From NCBI GenBank assembly GCA_009885105.1, contig VFLI01000063.1:22952-86951 (forward strand): a DNA stretch of 64,000 nucleotides. The letters are read 5' to 3'. Below are positions 25,155 through 35,300 of this stretch, piece by piece (the stretch's first letter is position 1; each line of letters begins with the position of its first letter). The notes under the pieces are model-generated. The model ran no database searches. It saw nothing but the letters and a program-made list of their open reading frames with translations, and was not told the origin of the DNA. Source of the DNA: Spirochaetia bacterium (lineage in GTDB: Bacteria > Spirochaetota > Leptospiria > Leptospirales > Leptonemataceae). Position numbers and translations under genes: made by a program.

Positions 25155-28019
25155 CTAGGGACAGCCCACGCAGGTAAAATCGGAGCCGTTGTTCGAGTCG
25201 GTATTTCTTTGCAAATAGTTACCGGTGGTACCGCCGACATAGCTCGAACAGGCATTCTGTATATCGCCATCGTTGAAGCTGTCCACAGGGAAAATACCGT
25301 TCAGATTGTATGCTGACGTCATTGTGGCCAGGTCACGAAAACCGCCGGTTACAAGATCCGCGGGAATGTCGCCGTCGCGGTTGGAATAACACATGATATC
25401 CATTGGAGTGGAAGTTAAGTCATAGGAAGCAAAAACAATCAGATCTGTTCCTGCGACGCCTGGAACGGGGGAGAAAACCTGCCATGTACTGTTGGCGGCC
25501 AGTCCGCTGACAATGGCGCCGGGATTTGCTGTTATGCTGTATGTTTGTATCGCCGACAAACGTTGGTCTTCAGGAGTCACAGACGGCGCCAGGCACGGTG
25601 CATCGCATGACTGGTTCAAAGTTACCTGAATATACTGGCCCGCTGTGATCAGAACATCGCCCATCCTGTAAATCAGAAGCGGTGATGGATTGGTATAATC
25701 ATAATAATATATACCGAGTTTGTTTAGAGTTCCTGTACTAAGAGCGTAAAGGACAATTATGTCCTGGCTTCCCGACTGCGAGGGATACACTCTTTCGATT
25801 CTGACTGTGGCATTTGCATTCCCATGACCCTCAATGCTTACACTGCCCCCGGCAGCGAATCCTCCTGTAACATCATTTCCATTTGATTGTACAGTTAGTG
25901 TATGGATGGAGTTCTGTGTTTGCGCATTCGTAGTGACAAGCAGCCGCGAAGAATCGGTGGGATCGATCACTGAGGCACAGGGTGCAGTACAAAACCCCCC
26001 GCAGACAAAGGATTCTGTGCCCGGACAGTTAGAATTTACGGTAGGAACAGTCAGCATGGCCCAGCGCATCTGTATTGTTGCAGTTGTGGATGATGTAGAA
26101 AAGGCATACAGAGGTATATTAGTAAAATTATTAATTCCATTGTAAGATTTTGAAGCTGCCGTCGGGAATGTGGAATTGCCGCTGTAGTTCGGCGTTCCGA
26201 TAGTACACTGAGTCCAGATATTGCTGCCGCCATACAGGCATTGGCGATAGAGATCACCGATCTGACCGGTGCCATTCAAATAGTACAGACCGGAATTGTC
26301 ACAGAACGGGGCCACTGCGTCATTGTTGCAGTTGTTTCCATTGGAGGTGAACCAGCTGCCCGGACTGGTGCCGAGCATGGCCGTGCCGGTGGTCGGATGG
26401 AAAAATCTTTCCATCGAATGCACGCGTTTATTGAAAGAATCCAGTTTGCCGGCCACAGGAGGATCGCCATTTCCCGCCTGGTCAATGAGGTTCATGGCAA
26501 CATCATACAGCCTGATATTCATAGCGGAGCTGTTCAGACTGAAGTTTTTCGCGCCGGAAATTTTATTGTCCATACTGTCGATGGCGCCATTGGCGACTTT
26601 GAGCAGGAAATAACCGTTTGCCGGAATGATCAGCCGGCCCGGGCCCAGATGTCGTGTCGCCACACCGGGCTCATACCAGTTGAATTCATCCGGAATCGGG
26701 TAATGGCCTGTTTCTCTAGTATCCCAGGTGATGGTCCAGTGACTCATGTCGATATCGCGGTTTGTCATGTTCCGGAACTCAATCCAGTCATCGTTTGCGT
26801 CGAGTGACGTTCCTGTGTAAGAGCCTGCATACATCACTTCGGATATTACAATATCGCCCGAAAACGCCACATCGCCCGATGGATGCCTCAACTGATTTTG
26901 AATTGGTTTTGAGACATCCCAGATACCCTGCCACTGTTTCTGAAGTTCCTGGGCGACCCAGGGCGAGTGAATGACCATCATGTTTTCGTCATTGTTCTCC
27001 ACCGCGTTGTTGGACCAGTTGAAAGATCCTGTGCTCACTATGGCGCCGTCGATAATTAATGTCTTTGTGTGCAGTTTCCCGCCATGCGATTTAAGACCTG
27101 GAATCGCCGTATTCTCATTTCCGTCCTCGCGGTTGAATGGTCCTGCTGCCATGTAGCGGCCTGCATTGTACAGACGTGGCGCCTCTTCGGACGTGCCGGC
27201 GATGAATGTTGAATCGTGTATACCGCGGACGAGAACTCCTCTTTTGGCGGCCCGGATCAGCGCGGATGTCATTTCATCATGGGTGAAAGCGAATATCATG
27301 AACTGGATTTCCCGCTGCGCGCCGTTGATCAGCTGGATAATTCTGTTCATTGCGTCTTTTCCGTCATAAGGACTGAAATAAAGCTCCACAGGAGTAAAAT
27401 TCACCATATGCGAATGGTTTGTTGTAAAAGGAACCTTCTGGGCGCCGTATCTTCCATAGTACATCTGTTCAAATTCGCGCGTGTAGTCGCGGCTGAGCGA
27501 TGTCGATTCGATTATCATAAAATTATTATTATTTTTTCTCAGATCCGTGTCCGTGAAGTTTGCCGTCCCCATAAAGAGGTATTTTGAATCGATCACGGCG
27601 AATTTATTGTGATGAATGGCGGTTGAGTTCCCGATTGAGAATGGGATCGTGGTGCGGAGAATCTGCCGATACCCTTCCGTGACGGCTTCGTCCACATCCC
27701 CCACCAGACGGATCGGTATATTTCTTTCGTCAGCAGCCATGACGGCATCGATGATAGACTGTCTTCCCAGATTGTACACCGCCATATCAATCCTGTACTG
27801 AGCCTGATCCAGAAGTTCAACGAGTTTCAAATCGACTTTCTTGTCGACCATGGTCTGTTCGGATGTTCCCGGCTCGTTGTAAAACACCTGAAACCGTTCA
27901 TTCCCCAGAAGCCAGTAGCCTGGATCGCTCCAGATATCATTGCCCAGATGATTTGTGCATGCAAAGGACGCGAAGGATAAAATCAACAATGTTGAGATTT
28001 TTTCTATTGTCGTTTTCAT
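25155..28019 (-). CDS. Phospholipase D-like lipoprotein with lamin-tail domain
   Basis: 954 residues from ATG 28017-28019. The lipoprotein signal ends SFASFAC (C21). Two complete HKD motifs, HHNKFAVID (H137, K139, D144) and HTKTLIID (H317, K319, D324), show an intact phospholipase D superfamily active site. A lamin-tail (LTD) domain follows at about 390-530 (DIVISEVMYAGS, DDWIEFRNMTN, IPANGYFLLKV). The last 400 residues are Ser/Thr/Asn/Cys-rich and unrecognised. The substrate may be lipid, nucleic acid or polymer. Eight nt downstream of the barrel gene; probably surface-exposed. Confidence 0.85.
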   Translation of the reverse strand: MKTTIEKISTLLILSFASFACTNHLGNDIWSDPGYWLLGNERFQVFYNEPGTSEQTMVDKKVDLKLVELLDQAQYRIDMAVYNLGRQSIIDAVMAADERNIPIRLVGDVDEAVTEGYRQILRTTIPFSIGNSTAIHHNKFAVIDSKYLFMGTANFTDTDLRKNNNNFMIIESTSLSRDYTREFEQMYYGRYGAQKVPFTTNHSHMVNFTPVELYFSPYDGKDAMNRIIQLINGAQREIQFMIFAFTHDEMTSALIRAAKRGVLVRGIHDSTFIAGTSEEAPRLYNAGRYMAAGPFNREDGNENTAIPGLKSHGGKLHTKTLIIDGAIVSTGSFNWSNNAVENNDENMMVIHSPWVAQELQKQWQGIWDVSKPIQNQLRHPSGDVAFSGDIVISEVMYAGSYTGTSLDANDDWIEFRNMTNRDIDMSHWTITWDTRETGHYPIPDEFNWYEPGVATRHLGPGRLIIPANGYFLLKVANGAIDSMDNKISGAKNFSLNSSAMNIRLYDVAMNLIDQAGNGDPPVAGKLDSFNKRVHSMERFFHPTTGTAMLGTSPGSWFTSNGNNCNNDAVAPFCDNSGLYYLNGTGQIGDLYRQCLYGGSNIWTQCTIGTPNYSGNSTFPTAASKSYNGINNFTNIPLYAFSTSSTTATIQMRWAMLTVPTVNSNCPGTESFVCGGFCTAPCASVIDPTDSSRLLVTTNAQTQNSIHTLTVQSNGNDVTGGFAAGGSVSIEGHGNANATVRIERVYPSQSGSQDIIVLYALSTGTLNKLGIYYYDYTNPSPLLIYRMGDVLITAGQYIQVTLNQSCDAPCLAPSVTPEDQRLSAIQTYSITANPGAIVSGLAANSTWQVFSPVPGVAGTDLIVFASYDLTSTPMDIMCYSNRDGDIPADLVTGGFRDLATMTSAYNLNGIFPVDSFNDGDIQNACSSYVGGTTGNYLQRNTDSNNGSDFTCVGCP

Positions 28020-28027
28020 ATGGTTTC

Positions 28028-29872
28028 CTAAAATATCAGCTTTGTGCCCAGCTGAAAACCGACAAACCGCGTGCTGCCCTGCGGTGTTCCCTGAACAAGG
28101 CCCGGCGTGCTGTAATAGCGCATGGGAACAAAAACGCCGTACGTCATCCAGATTTTCCAGTTTGGGATGGCCTCCCATTCCGCGCCAAAATCGTATTCTT
28201 CTCCCATGGGCGCGCCAAATCTTCTGGCCGCCTGCATGACTGTGTTTTGATTGGGATAGATCGGCGCGGCTACCATCAGCAAAATGTTCTGAGATATTGT
28301 ATTGCCGCGGTCTTTATTGTTGAATATTCCACCCAGGCCGGGACTGCCGGTGTCGTACAGTACAACTCTATTTGTGTCAACAAGCCGCCACCAGTCAAAT
28401 TTCAGATAGAAATTCCGGAGAATTCCCAGGGCCACTCCCACATGTTTTACTTCCGTGCCCGATTTTCTGTCCCTGTCGTACGGAGTGTCATAGATGCCGG
28501 ATGACGATGTATACGCGGTTGGATGAATTCCGTAATACAGGTCGGTCAAGAGCCCCCCGGCATGCGCTGCTTTGAATCCTACAAAACCGTGAGAAAATTG
28601 CGAACCATCAGCATAATACCTTCCGCCCTGGGCGTAAAAATATGATCCAAGAAGGAGGATTCGCCTGTTGAAAAACGACAGTTCCACTTCGCCCATGTAC
28701 GCCTTGCCGTTATTATCCACATCCTGGGGAAGATAGGTCACTGATAGTTTTTTTCGATCGATACCGTAGCTCTGCGACACAGTCAGGGCCGTGCGCAGCC
28801 AGGATCGGTATCCCGCGTTTACTTTTACACCGCGCATGCCGGAGAAATCGTTGTCCGTAAAATTTCCCGATGTGCCATTGTTGGTTCTGTCCGCTCCGCC
28901 GTTGGAAACCCCGGCCACATTCACGCCGCCGAATTTCGCAACATAAGCAAAAGCACGGGCTTCCAGGTGCGTGCCTCCCAGATCCGCATCGCCAATGATT
29001 GGAAATCTGTATAGCAAACCGGACCGCGCCGTATTGACATCGCCGTTAAAATGCTTCACTTTCTCGGCATCATAACTGATATACTGAACAAAATTTGCGT
29101 TCTGCGTATTGGTTGCATTATTGTAAACATCAATGATGATCGCGTCCATTCGGCCGAATTTTCCGTACCATCGAAACACAACTGCGTCCAGAATATCATC
29201 CAGAAGAAAATCCTTGTCGATACGGCCTCCGATAGTATAGTACTGTCTTCCAAAACGAATATCCGCGCGCGATGCCCTGGTGGGCTCTTTTTTCAGGTGA
29301 ATGTCCAGATGCATCAGTCCAAAGTTCACAGTGTTCGCGCCATTTCGCGTCAATTTCAGGTCGTTGTTGGTATCGCGTCCTCCCAGCTGATCATGCCCCC
29401 AGAAACCGGTGCGCCAGACATCCACGCGAAAATCGAGCCTGGGATGAATCGGGAAAAAAGCATCCAGTTCAACGCCGGAGACTCCGAACATCGTGCGATC
29501 ATCCGTATTGTCGACGCTTGTTTCGTTGGAATTGTCCAGCTTTCGCAGATCGGCGTTGTTAAAGTAGTTCATCGAAGTCCAGAACAGAAGCCGCCACTGG
29601 ATTCTCTTAATCAGACTTTTCTTGGCCTCCGGATCAAGATCAAAAACATTTTCATCGTAGGCAAAATCGTAGCTTTCACCGTCGGCTCCGGTACCGGGAG
29701 CTGCGACATCCTCGGCTTTTTTTTCCTGGGCAGCGGATCGTCTGTCCAGAGTTTCTGCTGCTTCTCCGGTTTCAGATCGGCCAAACTCATCCGCGAAGAC
29801 GGTAGTGGCGAAAAAAGAAATTAGAACAACTGCCGGGATCGTAAAAATTGCCCGAATATAAAGTATTTTCAT
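28028..29872 (-). CDS. Outer-membrane beta-barrel protein, alginate-export/porin-like
   Basis: 614 residues with a Sec signal (AVVLISFFATTVFA), a low-complexity Asp/Glu/Ala-rich linker (about 30-75), then alternating amphipathic strands with many aromatic residues and a terminal Phe (GFQLGTKLIF), the classic outer-membrane insertion signature. The layout (FFPIHPRLDFRVDVWRTG, ADIRFGRQYYTIGG) resembles the alginate-export/porin class. It sits between two LTD lipoprotein genes (39 and 8 nt away), suggesting co-expression and perhaps a channel or anchor for them. Confidence 0.78.
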   Translation of the reverse strand: MKILYIRAIFTIPAVVLISFFATTVFADEFGRSETGEAAETLDRRSAAQEKKAEDVAAPGTGADGESYDFAYDENVFDLDPEAKKSLIKRIQWRLLFWTSMNYFNNADLRKLDNSNETSVDNTDDRTMFGVSGVELDAFFPIHPRLDFRVDVWRTGFWGHDQLGGRDTNNDLKLTRNGANTVNFGLMHLDIHLKKEPTRASRADIRFGRQYYTIGGRIDKDFLLDDILDAVVFRWYGKFGRMDAIIIDVYNNATNTQNANFVQYISYDAEKVKHFNGDVNTARSGLLYRFPIIGDADLGGTHLEARAFAYVAKFGGVNVAGVSNGGADRTNNGTSGNFTDNDFSGMRGVKVNAGYRSWLRTALTVSQSYGIDRKKLSVTYLPQDVDNNGKAYMGEVELSFFNRRILLLGSYFYAQGGRYYADGSQFSHGFVGFKAAHAGGLLTDLYYGIHPTAYTSSSGIYDTPYDRDRKSGTEVKHVGVALGILRNFYLKFDWWRLVDTNRVVLYDTGSPGLGGIFNNKDRGNTISQNILLMVAAPIYPNQNTVMQAARRFGAPMGEEYDFGAEWEAIPNWKIWMTYGVFVPMRYYSTPGLVQGTPQGSTRFVGFQLGTKLIF

Positions 29873-29911
29873 TTCTATATATATCCTAAATATTTATTCT
29901 TTTTAACGATT

Positions 29912-31378
29912 TCAAGAATTGGGTCCGCCCAGGGTGAAGGTCGCCGTTTGTTGAAAATCCGTCGGTTGATTGGTGTCAGTGCCGTTGGGAATGCGTTTGA
30001 TGCCGACTGGATTGCCGGTGATATTTGTTATACAGCTTCCTTTTTGCCAGATTCCGGCATACTGGGCCGGACTGGCGCCGGACTGGCCTCCGCAATTTAC
30101 GTTGGTCGCGTTCGTCGTCCATTCTATATAATCTATGATGGTCTGCCCATCGTCCTGATAGAGCCGCGCGGAACTTGTGTCAGAGATACCCCCGGTTGAA
30201 ACGATCCGCACCAGAGCTTTGCCGTCAGAAAAATCCTGATCATCCGCGTACTGTACTGGCGCTGCATCTCGGTTTGCTTCAGAGTTGAAGCGGGCGATAG
30301 TCAAATACCCGCCAGGCGGCAGCGTCGTCAGCGAAGTTGTGCCAGGCGTATATCCGATTATGACGCTGGAGTTGGCTGTAAAAGGAGAGGGATTATTGGA
30401 AACAGAAATACTGGCGCTGGAAATCTGCCAGCCTCGGATATCAATGGTCTCAGCAGTTGTGTTGTAAATTTCAATGAGTTCCGGGCTGTTGGCACCGCCA
30501 TCGGTGCCTGTCGGATCAAAGAAAACTTCATTCAACAGAACTTTGTTCCGGTAATCGCCAAAACGAGGCGCGCCGTTCATGTGAGTCCATGTCAGCATGT
30601 GCGGAACGGGAAACCAGGAACCGGCCGGATCCTGCGGAGATTCGGGATAGAACCGGGATTCGATACGTATTGGCGGCGACAGCCAGTCCGGATCCACCGC
30701 TCTGTAGAACGTGTTGCCTGCTTTGGAAGCGGTGCTGCTGATCACACGATTGTCATTGTATCGTGGATCGTAAAAACTATAAAAAACGCCCACGTACAGA
30801 TCGAACATCTGCCTGTCGCCCACGGCATTGGTGGTGCTGGAAAAGGTCTGGTATTCCCCCTGGTAATTCTGCGGAGTGCCGGTGCTGTCGGCGACGTACA
30901 CTTTCATATAATACTTGTCGGCCAATTTATTGAAGGGACGCGGCGGGTGCCGTTCCAGGTAATAAGTGCCGGCAAATCCCAGATCGTGTGAAAAACCAAA
31001 ACCCTGAATACAGGACTTAGATTCAACAGTCGAACAGGTGGAACCGGAACAGCATCGGGCAAAAGGATCGGCGCCGACATTGAAGACCCATACAGCAATA
31101 AAAGAAGCTTCTGTATACATGGGATTTGATTTGAATTCAAGATTGTTGATTGTGACTTTTATATTGCCCGTGTCGTCGAAGTCGACATATCCCTGATCCA
31201 TCAGCAGACCCTCTCCGGGGAACGCTTTGTCTGCAAGCAGGTCGAGGTTGTTGCTGCAGGAGATGGAGAGGAGAAGAAGGCAGAGCCACAGAGTCACGGA
31301 GAACACAGATAGGATGCGGAAGGATTCACCGCGGAGACGCTGAGGGCGAACCTGCAGATTTTTCCCGGATTTATTCAT
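29912..31378 (-). CDS. LTD-domain lipoprotein with repeat-derived signal peptide
   Basis: 488 residues. The signal peptide ends LLLLSISC (C41). Residues about 10-35 (RPQRLRGESFRILSVFSVTL) are encoded by a CACGCAGAG-family repeat read in an open frame. The mature part has a Cys-rich segment (CCSGSTCS) and a C-terminal lamin-tail domain at about 280-400 (VLLNEVFFDPTGTDG, PELIEIYNTT, LPPGGYLTIARF). LTD domains are Ig-like folds found in secreted bacterial proteins next to nucleases or adhesins. First of three genes with the barrel and the PLD lipoprotein. Confidence 0.82.
   Translation of the reverse strand: MNKSGKNLQVRPQRLRGESFRILSVFSVTLWLCLLLLSISCSNNLDLLADKAFPGEGLLMDQGYVDFDDTGNIKVTINNLEFKSNPMYTEASFIAVWVFNVGADPFARCCSGSTCSTVESKSCIQGFGFSHDLGFAGTYYLERHPPRPFNKLADKYYMKVYVADSTGTPQNYQGEYQTFSSTTNAVGDRQMFDLYVGVFYSFYDPRYNDNRVISSTASKAGNTFYRAVDPDWLSPPIRIESRFYPESPQDPAGSWFPVPHMLTWTHMNGAPRFGDYRNKVLLNEVFFDPTGTDGGANSPELIEIYNTTAETIDIRGWQISSASISVSNNPSPFTANSSVIIGYTPGTTSLTTLPPGGYLTIARFNSEANRDAAPVQYADDQDFSDGKALVRIVSTGGISDTSSARLYQDDGQTIIDYIEWTTNATNVNCGGQSGASPAQYAGIWQKGSCITNITGNPVGIKRIPNGTDTNQPTDFQQTATFTLGGPNS
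31273..31350. repeat. CACGCAGAG-family repeat inside a coding region
   Basis: CAGAGCCACAGAGTCACGG followed by AGAACACAGAT and CACCGCGGAGACGCTGAG. On the minus strand it reads as the signal peptide of the 29912-31378 lipoprotein. Confidence 0.65.
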
Positions 31379-31474
31379 TATAACCCACCAATTGCTGTTT
31401 TTTGCCTGCGCCGACAGGAAATTCCAGTCGATTTTTCCATTGACACATCTGGAATACCAGAGGATACGTCATTC

Positions 31475-31898
31475 ATGGCGATTATCACGATTTCCCGCGC
31501 CTTGCGTGAAAAGCTTGGCGACCAGGGCGCTGATGGCCTGGCAGATACGCTTTCCAAGCTCGAAGGTGAATTCAAAGAAAACGTCATAGAGGTAGTTCTC
31601 CCTGCGTTTTGAAAACAAACTGTCCCAGGAACTGGGGCTTTTTCGCGCGGAACTTCAAAAGAAATTCTCAGAACATGATCATCAGTTTTCTGAGATACAG
31701 AAACAGTTTTTAGAGATACAAAAGCAATTTTCAGAAATCCACAGGCTGTTTTCGGAGGTTCATAAGGAATTTTCCGGTGTTCACAAAGCCATTGCCGCCC
31801 AGACCAAGTGGATTGTTGTAATCTTTCTCGGCGCCGCCACTTTAATTTCATTGGTCCTACCGTTCGTCTGGCGTATCGCTGCAAGAGTGATTCCCTGA
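31475..31898 (+). pseudogene. Frameshifted coiled-coil/membrane protein, LA_3696-like
   Basis: The first frame from ATG 31475 (AGAGGA upstream) gives a 45-residue start MAIITISRALREKLGDQGAD... and stops at 31612. The continuation lies in another frame from about 31605 (RFENKLSQELG...) to the stop at 31896-31898. The second part has five near-perfect heptads (QFSEIQK, QFLEIQK, QFSEIHR, LFSEVHK, EFSGVHK) followed by a membrane segment (WIVVIFLGAATLISLVLPFVW). This matches a small family known from Leptospira and other bacteria: N-terminal helical head, coiled coil, C-terminal anchor. One indel around 31590-31605 breaks it. A small dyad TCTGG-AATA-CCAGA (31448-31461) precedes it. A sequencing error is possible. 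Confidence 0.72.
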
Positions 31899-31902
31899 AA
31901 AG

Positions 31903-32076
31903 AATTTCACGCAGAGAAATTTGAGGGCGCGCAGCGTTCATTGGCAAACATTGTTGCCATGAAAAAACGCGAAAAAACGCGAAAAAAAATGCTCCTTCCT
32001 GCCCATTTCGTGCCCTTTCGTGAAGTTTCGTGGCTCTGGTTTCTTCCTCAGCTCTCTTTGCGTCTCTGCGGTGAAT
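31903..32076. repeat. CACGCAGAG-family repeat, long composite copy
   Basis: Starts AATTTCACGCAGAGAAA and ends TTTGCGTCTCTGCGGTGAA. Nested inside is a second repeat type: AAAAAACGCGAAAAAACGCG facing TTTCGTGCCCTTTCGTG and AAGTTTCGTGG. It appears to be one repeat inserted in another, five bases after the pseudogene stop. Confidence 0.75.
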
Positions 32077-32090
32077 CTTCATATTATTTA

Positions 32091-32198
32091 TCAGGGTTCC
32101 GTGCCGTTTGTTTGAATTGGGACTCTCATTTTTTCCGCCAGTTCCTCCGGCGTCTCAGATACTACATATTCTATTTCGATTTTATCAATTACTTTCAT
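32091..32198 (-). CDS. Possible 35-residue small protein
   Basis: ATG 32196-32198 to TGA at 32091: MKVIDKIEIEYVVSETPEEL... ending in TNGTEP. It has a protein-like charge pattern but no clear ribosome site and no family I recognise. It ends next to the repeat at 32076, so it may be a remnant of a longer gene cut by repeat insertion. Confidence 0.2.
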   Translation of the reverse strand: MKVIDKIEIEYVVSETPEELAEKMRVPIQTNGTEP

Positions 32199-32332
32199 TA
32201 TTATTAATTCTTCGTATTCTCAAGGTTGCGCCGCATCGACTGTTCCGCGGGGTGTTGTTGTGGCACTCTGTGCATTGAAATCAGATGAATATACATTCGT
32301 ATCGATATCTCTCATTTTTATCATTTCCCTGT

Positions 32333-35300
32333 CTAAGGACACGCTGCTGTACCACTATTGTTTGGCGCTGCGGGCGCGACATTGGTAGAAAAGTTAACAT
32401 TATTTGCATCAGTATCCGTTCCTTTGCAGGCTCCCCCTCTCTGGGTGGATTGACCCGCCGCAAACGTAGCCGCTGCCACGCCATTCTCAGTATCCGTCAC
32501 AGTGCCAAATCCAACAAAATCAATGACATTGTTTGCCGCGGCAGTAGTTGGCTGCGTTGAAGAAAATGCCAGCGCCACACAGGCGTTCGTTGCCATTGCC
32601 GTCAAAATCGTAGAATCCGCTGAGATAGTATTGCTCGCCCGAGATACCAGAAAATATCCATGTGAAGCTACGGAGGAGGCAGGGAGAGCTGTAAACTGTG
32701 TCCAGCCGCCGCTGAGACCGCAACTGGAATCGCGACCCAGATAATATCCACTCATACTGACGCTGGCTGCCGTAGGATTGTATATCTCGACATAGTCATT
32801 GTTTGCATTTGCTCCATAAGTATCACCGACTTCGGTAATCAACAAACCCGCAACCGGAATAAATTTCACGGTACTTGTGGCATTTGTGCCGGATGGATTC
32901 GTGATCTGAACATCCCAGCCGGTCGCGCCATTGGTCCGAATACCGGCAGGGAATGTGGCTGTGATCGTTGTGCCTGAGTCCACGGTGAAGGTGGTCGCAT
33001 TTGTAGCCGTAAGGTTGTTTACTTTTACGACAGTAGCTCCCGTAAAATTCGTTCCCGTGATCGTAACGGTCGCCGTCCCGGTATTGTACGGTGTGGTGCC
33101 GTTGTTGGGGCTGGTTCCCGTCACAACGACATTGGTAACGGTGGGCGCTGTCGCTGCGTTCACCACAGTGAATGAAAAAGAATTCGTGCTGGGAGCAATA
33201 CCCAGAGTGCTTATAAAGCTGTTCAAGGTGACGCCCACACTTTCTCCATTGTCAGTAAAATCCGCAGGATTGATTGTGCATCGATCATTTGCAAACGTAA
33301 CCGTGTCCCAGACACAGGTGAGGCCGTTTTGCGCGCCCGAAGAAGTTCCCACGACATTGACTGTACCAAAACCGGTGTTCATGGATTCCGTAAAGGTCAG
33401 CACAACATTCGCTGTTTTTACAACGCTGGTCGCGCCGTCAACCGGGCTTGAAGAAAAGCCCGGCAGTCCGTTCAAGAGACCCACTGTGGCGGTTTTTGTC
33501 TGGAAGTCGGCGGCGTTGCTGTTCGTATCCGTTCCATCGGGTATCCGCGAAACAGCCGTGTTGCTAGCCGCAATAGTCGGAGCCACGAGTCCGTTTTCCG
33601 TATCTGTAGCGCCGACGGTGGCGACCCAGTCGATGACGTGAGAGTCGCCCGCCGCTGTGACAGATGTATTGCCCTGAGTCAGAACCACGCAATCCCCGCC
33701 GCCCAGAGAGCCCAGATCGGTCTGGTTCACATTAGAAAGAGTGTTGCCGATGCGCGAAATGATATAGTATCCGTTTGCAGGGATTGTTCCGGTCAGAGCG
33801 ATTTTTTCCGAGACGCCATTGCTCAGATTGCAGCTCGAGTCCCGCTGGATGTAATAATCGGCCGCCAGAAGATCTACGGGACTGGAAGTCATATTCACCA
33901 GTTCAATGAAGTCGTTTGCCACGGTACCCCCCATCTGGTTTCCTATCTCGTTGATTTTCAAATTGATCGATGGAACAGTTGTGAATTCGTACACAGCATC
34001 GGTTAACAAAGGTGTGCCTGTTCCGGCTATACCCTTCACTCCCGTGGTGACTCGCACACAGAAGGTTTCAGATACGTCGAGAGTCGTCGATGGAGTAAAT
34101 GAAACTGTATCATTCGTTATTGTTTTGGTTGAGAATGTGGCATTGGTAAGAGAGATCTCTCCGTTTGCGCAGATATCCGCGGTATCCTGAAAAAGTTTGA
34201 TATTCGTGTTGGTTAACGTTGAAGTGTCCATGCCGACAGAAAACTGGATCTTGATGCTTGTTCCGGGAAAGGATGTTCCCTGGTTTTTGGGACTTGTAGC
34301 CGAGCCTGAATACTGGTACACAAACGGAACCATTGCCCCCGGCGCCCGACCCGGCGAAGCGCGTTCGCTGGCGAATAGAGTGTCGTGGAAGGCAAAAGCG
34401 CCCGTCTCCGATGCCCGAGCGTACGAATTTCTGTTCGTATCCGAATCGGGGTCGGCCAATGGAGGATAGGAAGCACAGTCAATTTCCGGAGCAGCGCCGG
34501 AACATGTTGTTGAAGCGCAACCGGCAGAGGTCGTGCAGAGTTTCACAGCGTCTGTGGCTCCGTTGCTCAATCCCAAATTTCCAGAGCTGGAAACATCGAA
34601 CACAGATCCCGATATCGTTGGCGCTGTCCCGCCTCCGTAGATCACCATTCTCTGATTTGTGTTGAGAACAGTTCCGGCGGGGAAGGTATGCCGTACACTT
34701 GTGCTGTCTGTAATTACCTGACCCGAAAGATCGCAAACAGCCCCGGTGTTCTTTATTTCCACAAATTCGTCCTGGGTCGTATTCAATGTTCCGTCAAAAT
34801 TCGGATCGGACAGTGTTGTAGACGGCGCTGCATGGAATTCAGTTATTTTCACATTGGGGAAGGCGCAAGGTATGGCAAAACCGTAGAAATTCGCAGTGGA
34901 AATAACCATGGGCGAGTTCTGGGCCGCGCTTCTGACATTGGACACGCACACCTTGTACTGGATACCGGCAGTTTGTGGATCGGTGGTGATTGTTGCCACA
35001 TTCCCGGCCAGTGTGACTCCTCCTGTGACATTTAGAACGGGAGCTGAACAACTTCCAGCAGCTGTGGTTATCTGATAATTCCCGGTGGTCGATGCAGCGC
35101 TATCCGGCGGCTCGGAAAAAGTCACCTCTACTGTGGTTGCTACAGTCGCTCTGGCAAAGATAACATTGAATTCTCGCACACCGGCAGCGCTGTTGGGCAG
35201 TCCCGGAGTGCCAAAGGTGCGGTCTGCGAAATCCTTACCGATATTATAATTTGTCAAGAAATAGGAATTCGAATTTGTATGCCAGTTTGTGCCGGTTGCG

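Noticed and set aside
31378..32082. 234-codon open frame on the minus strand
   Set aside because: It runs through the CACGCAGAG repeat and antisense to the coiled-coil pseudogene; its translation is low-complexity and has no family character.
32931..33641. 236-codon plus-strand frame inside the giant lipoprotein
   Set aside because: Antisense shadow of Ig/TIG-domain repeats; Val/Thr-rich mirror composition and no start signal.
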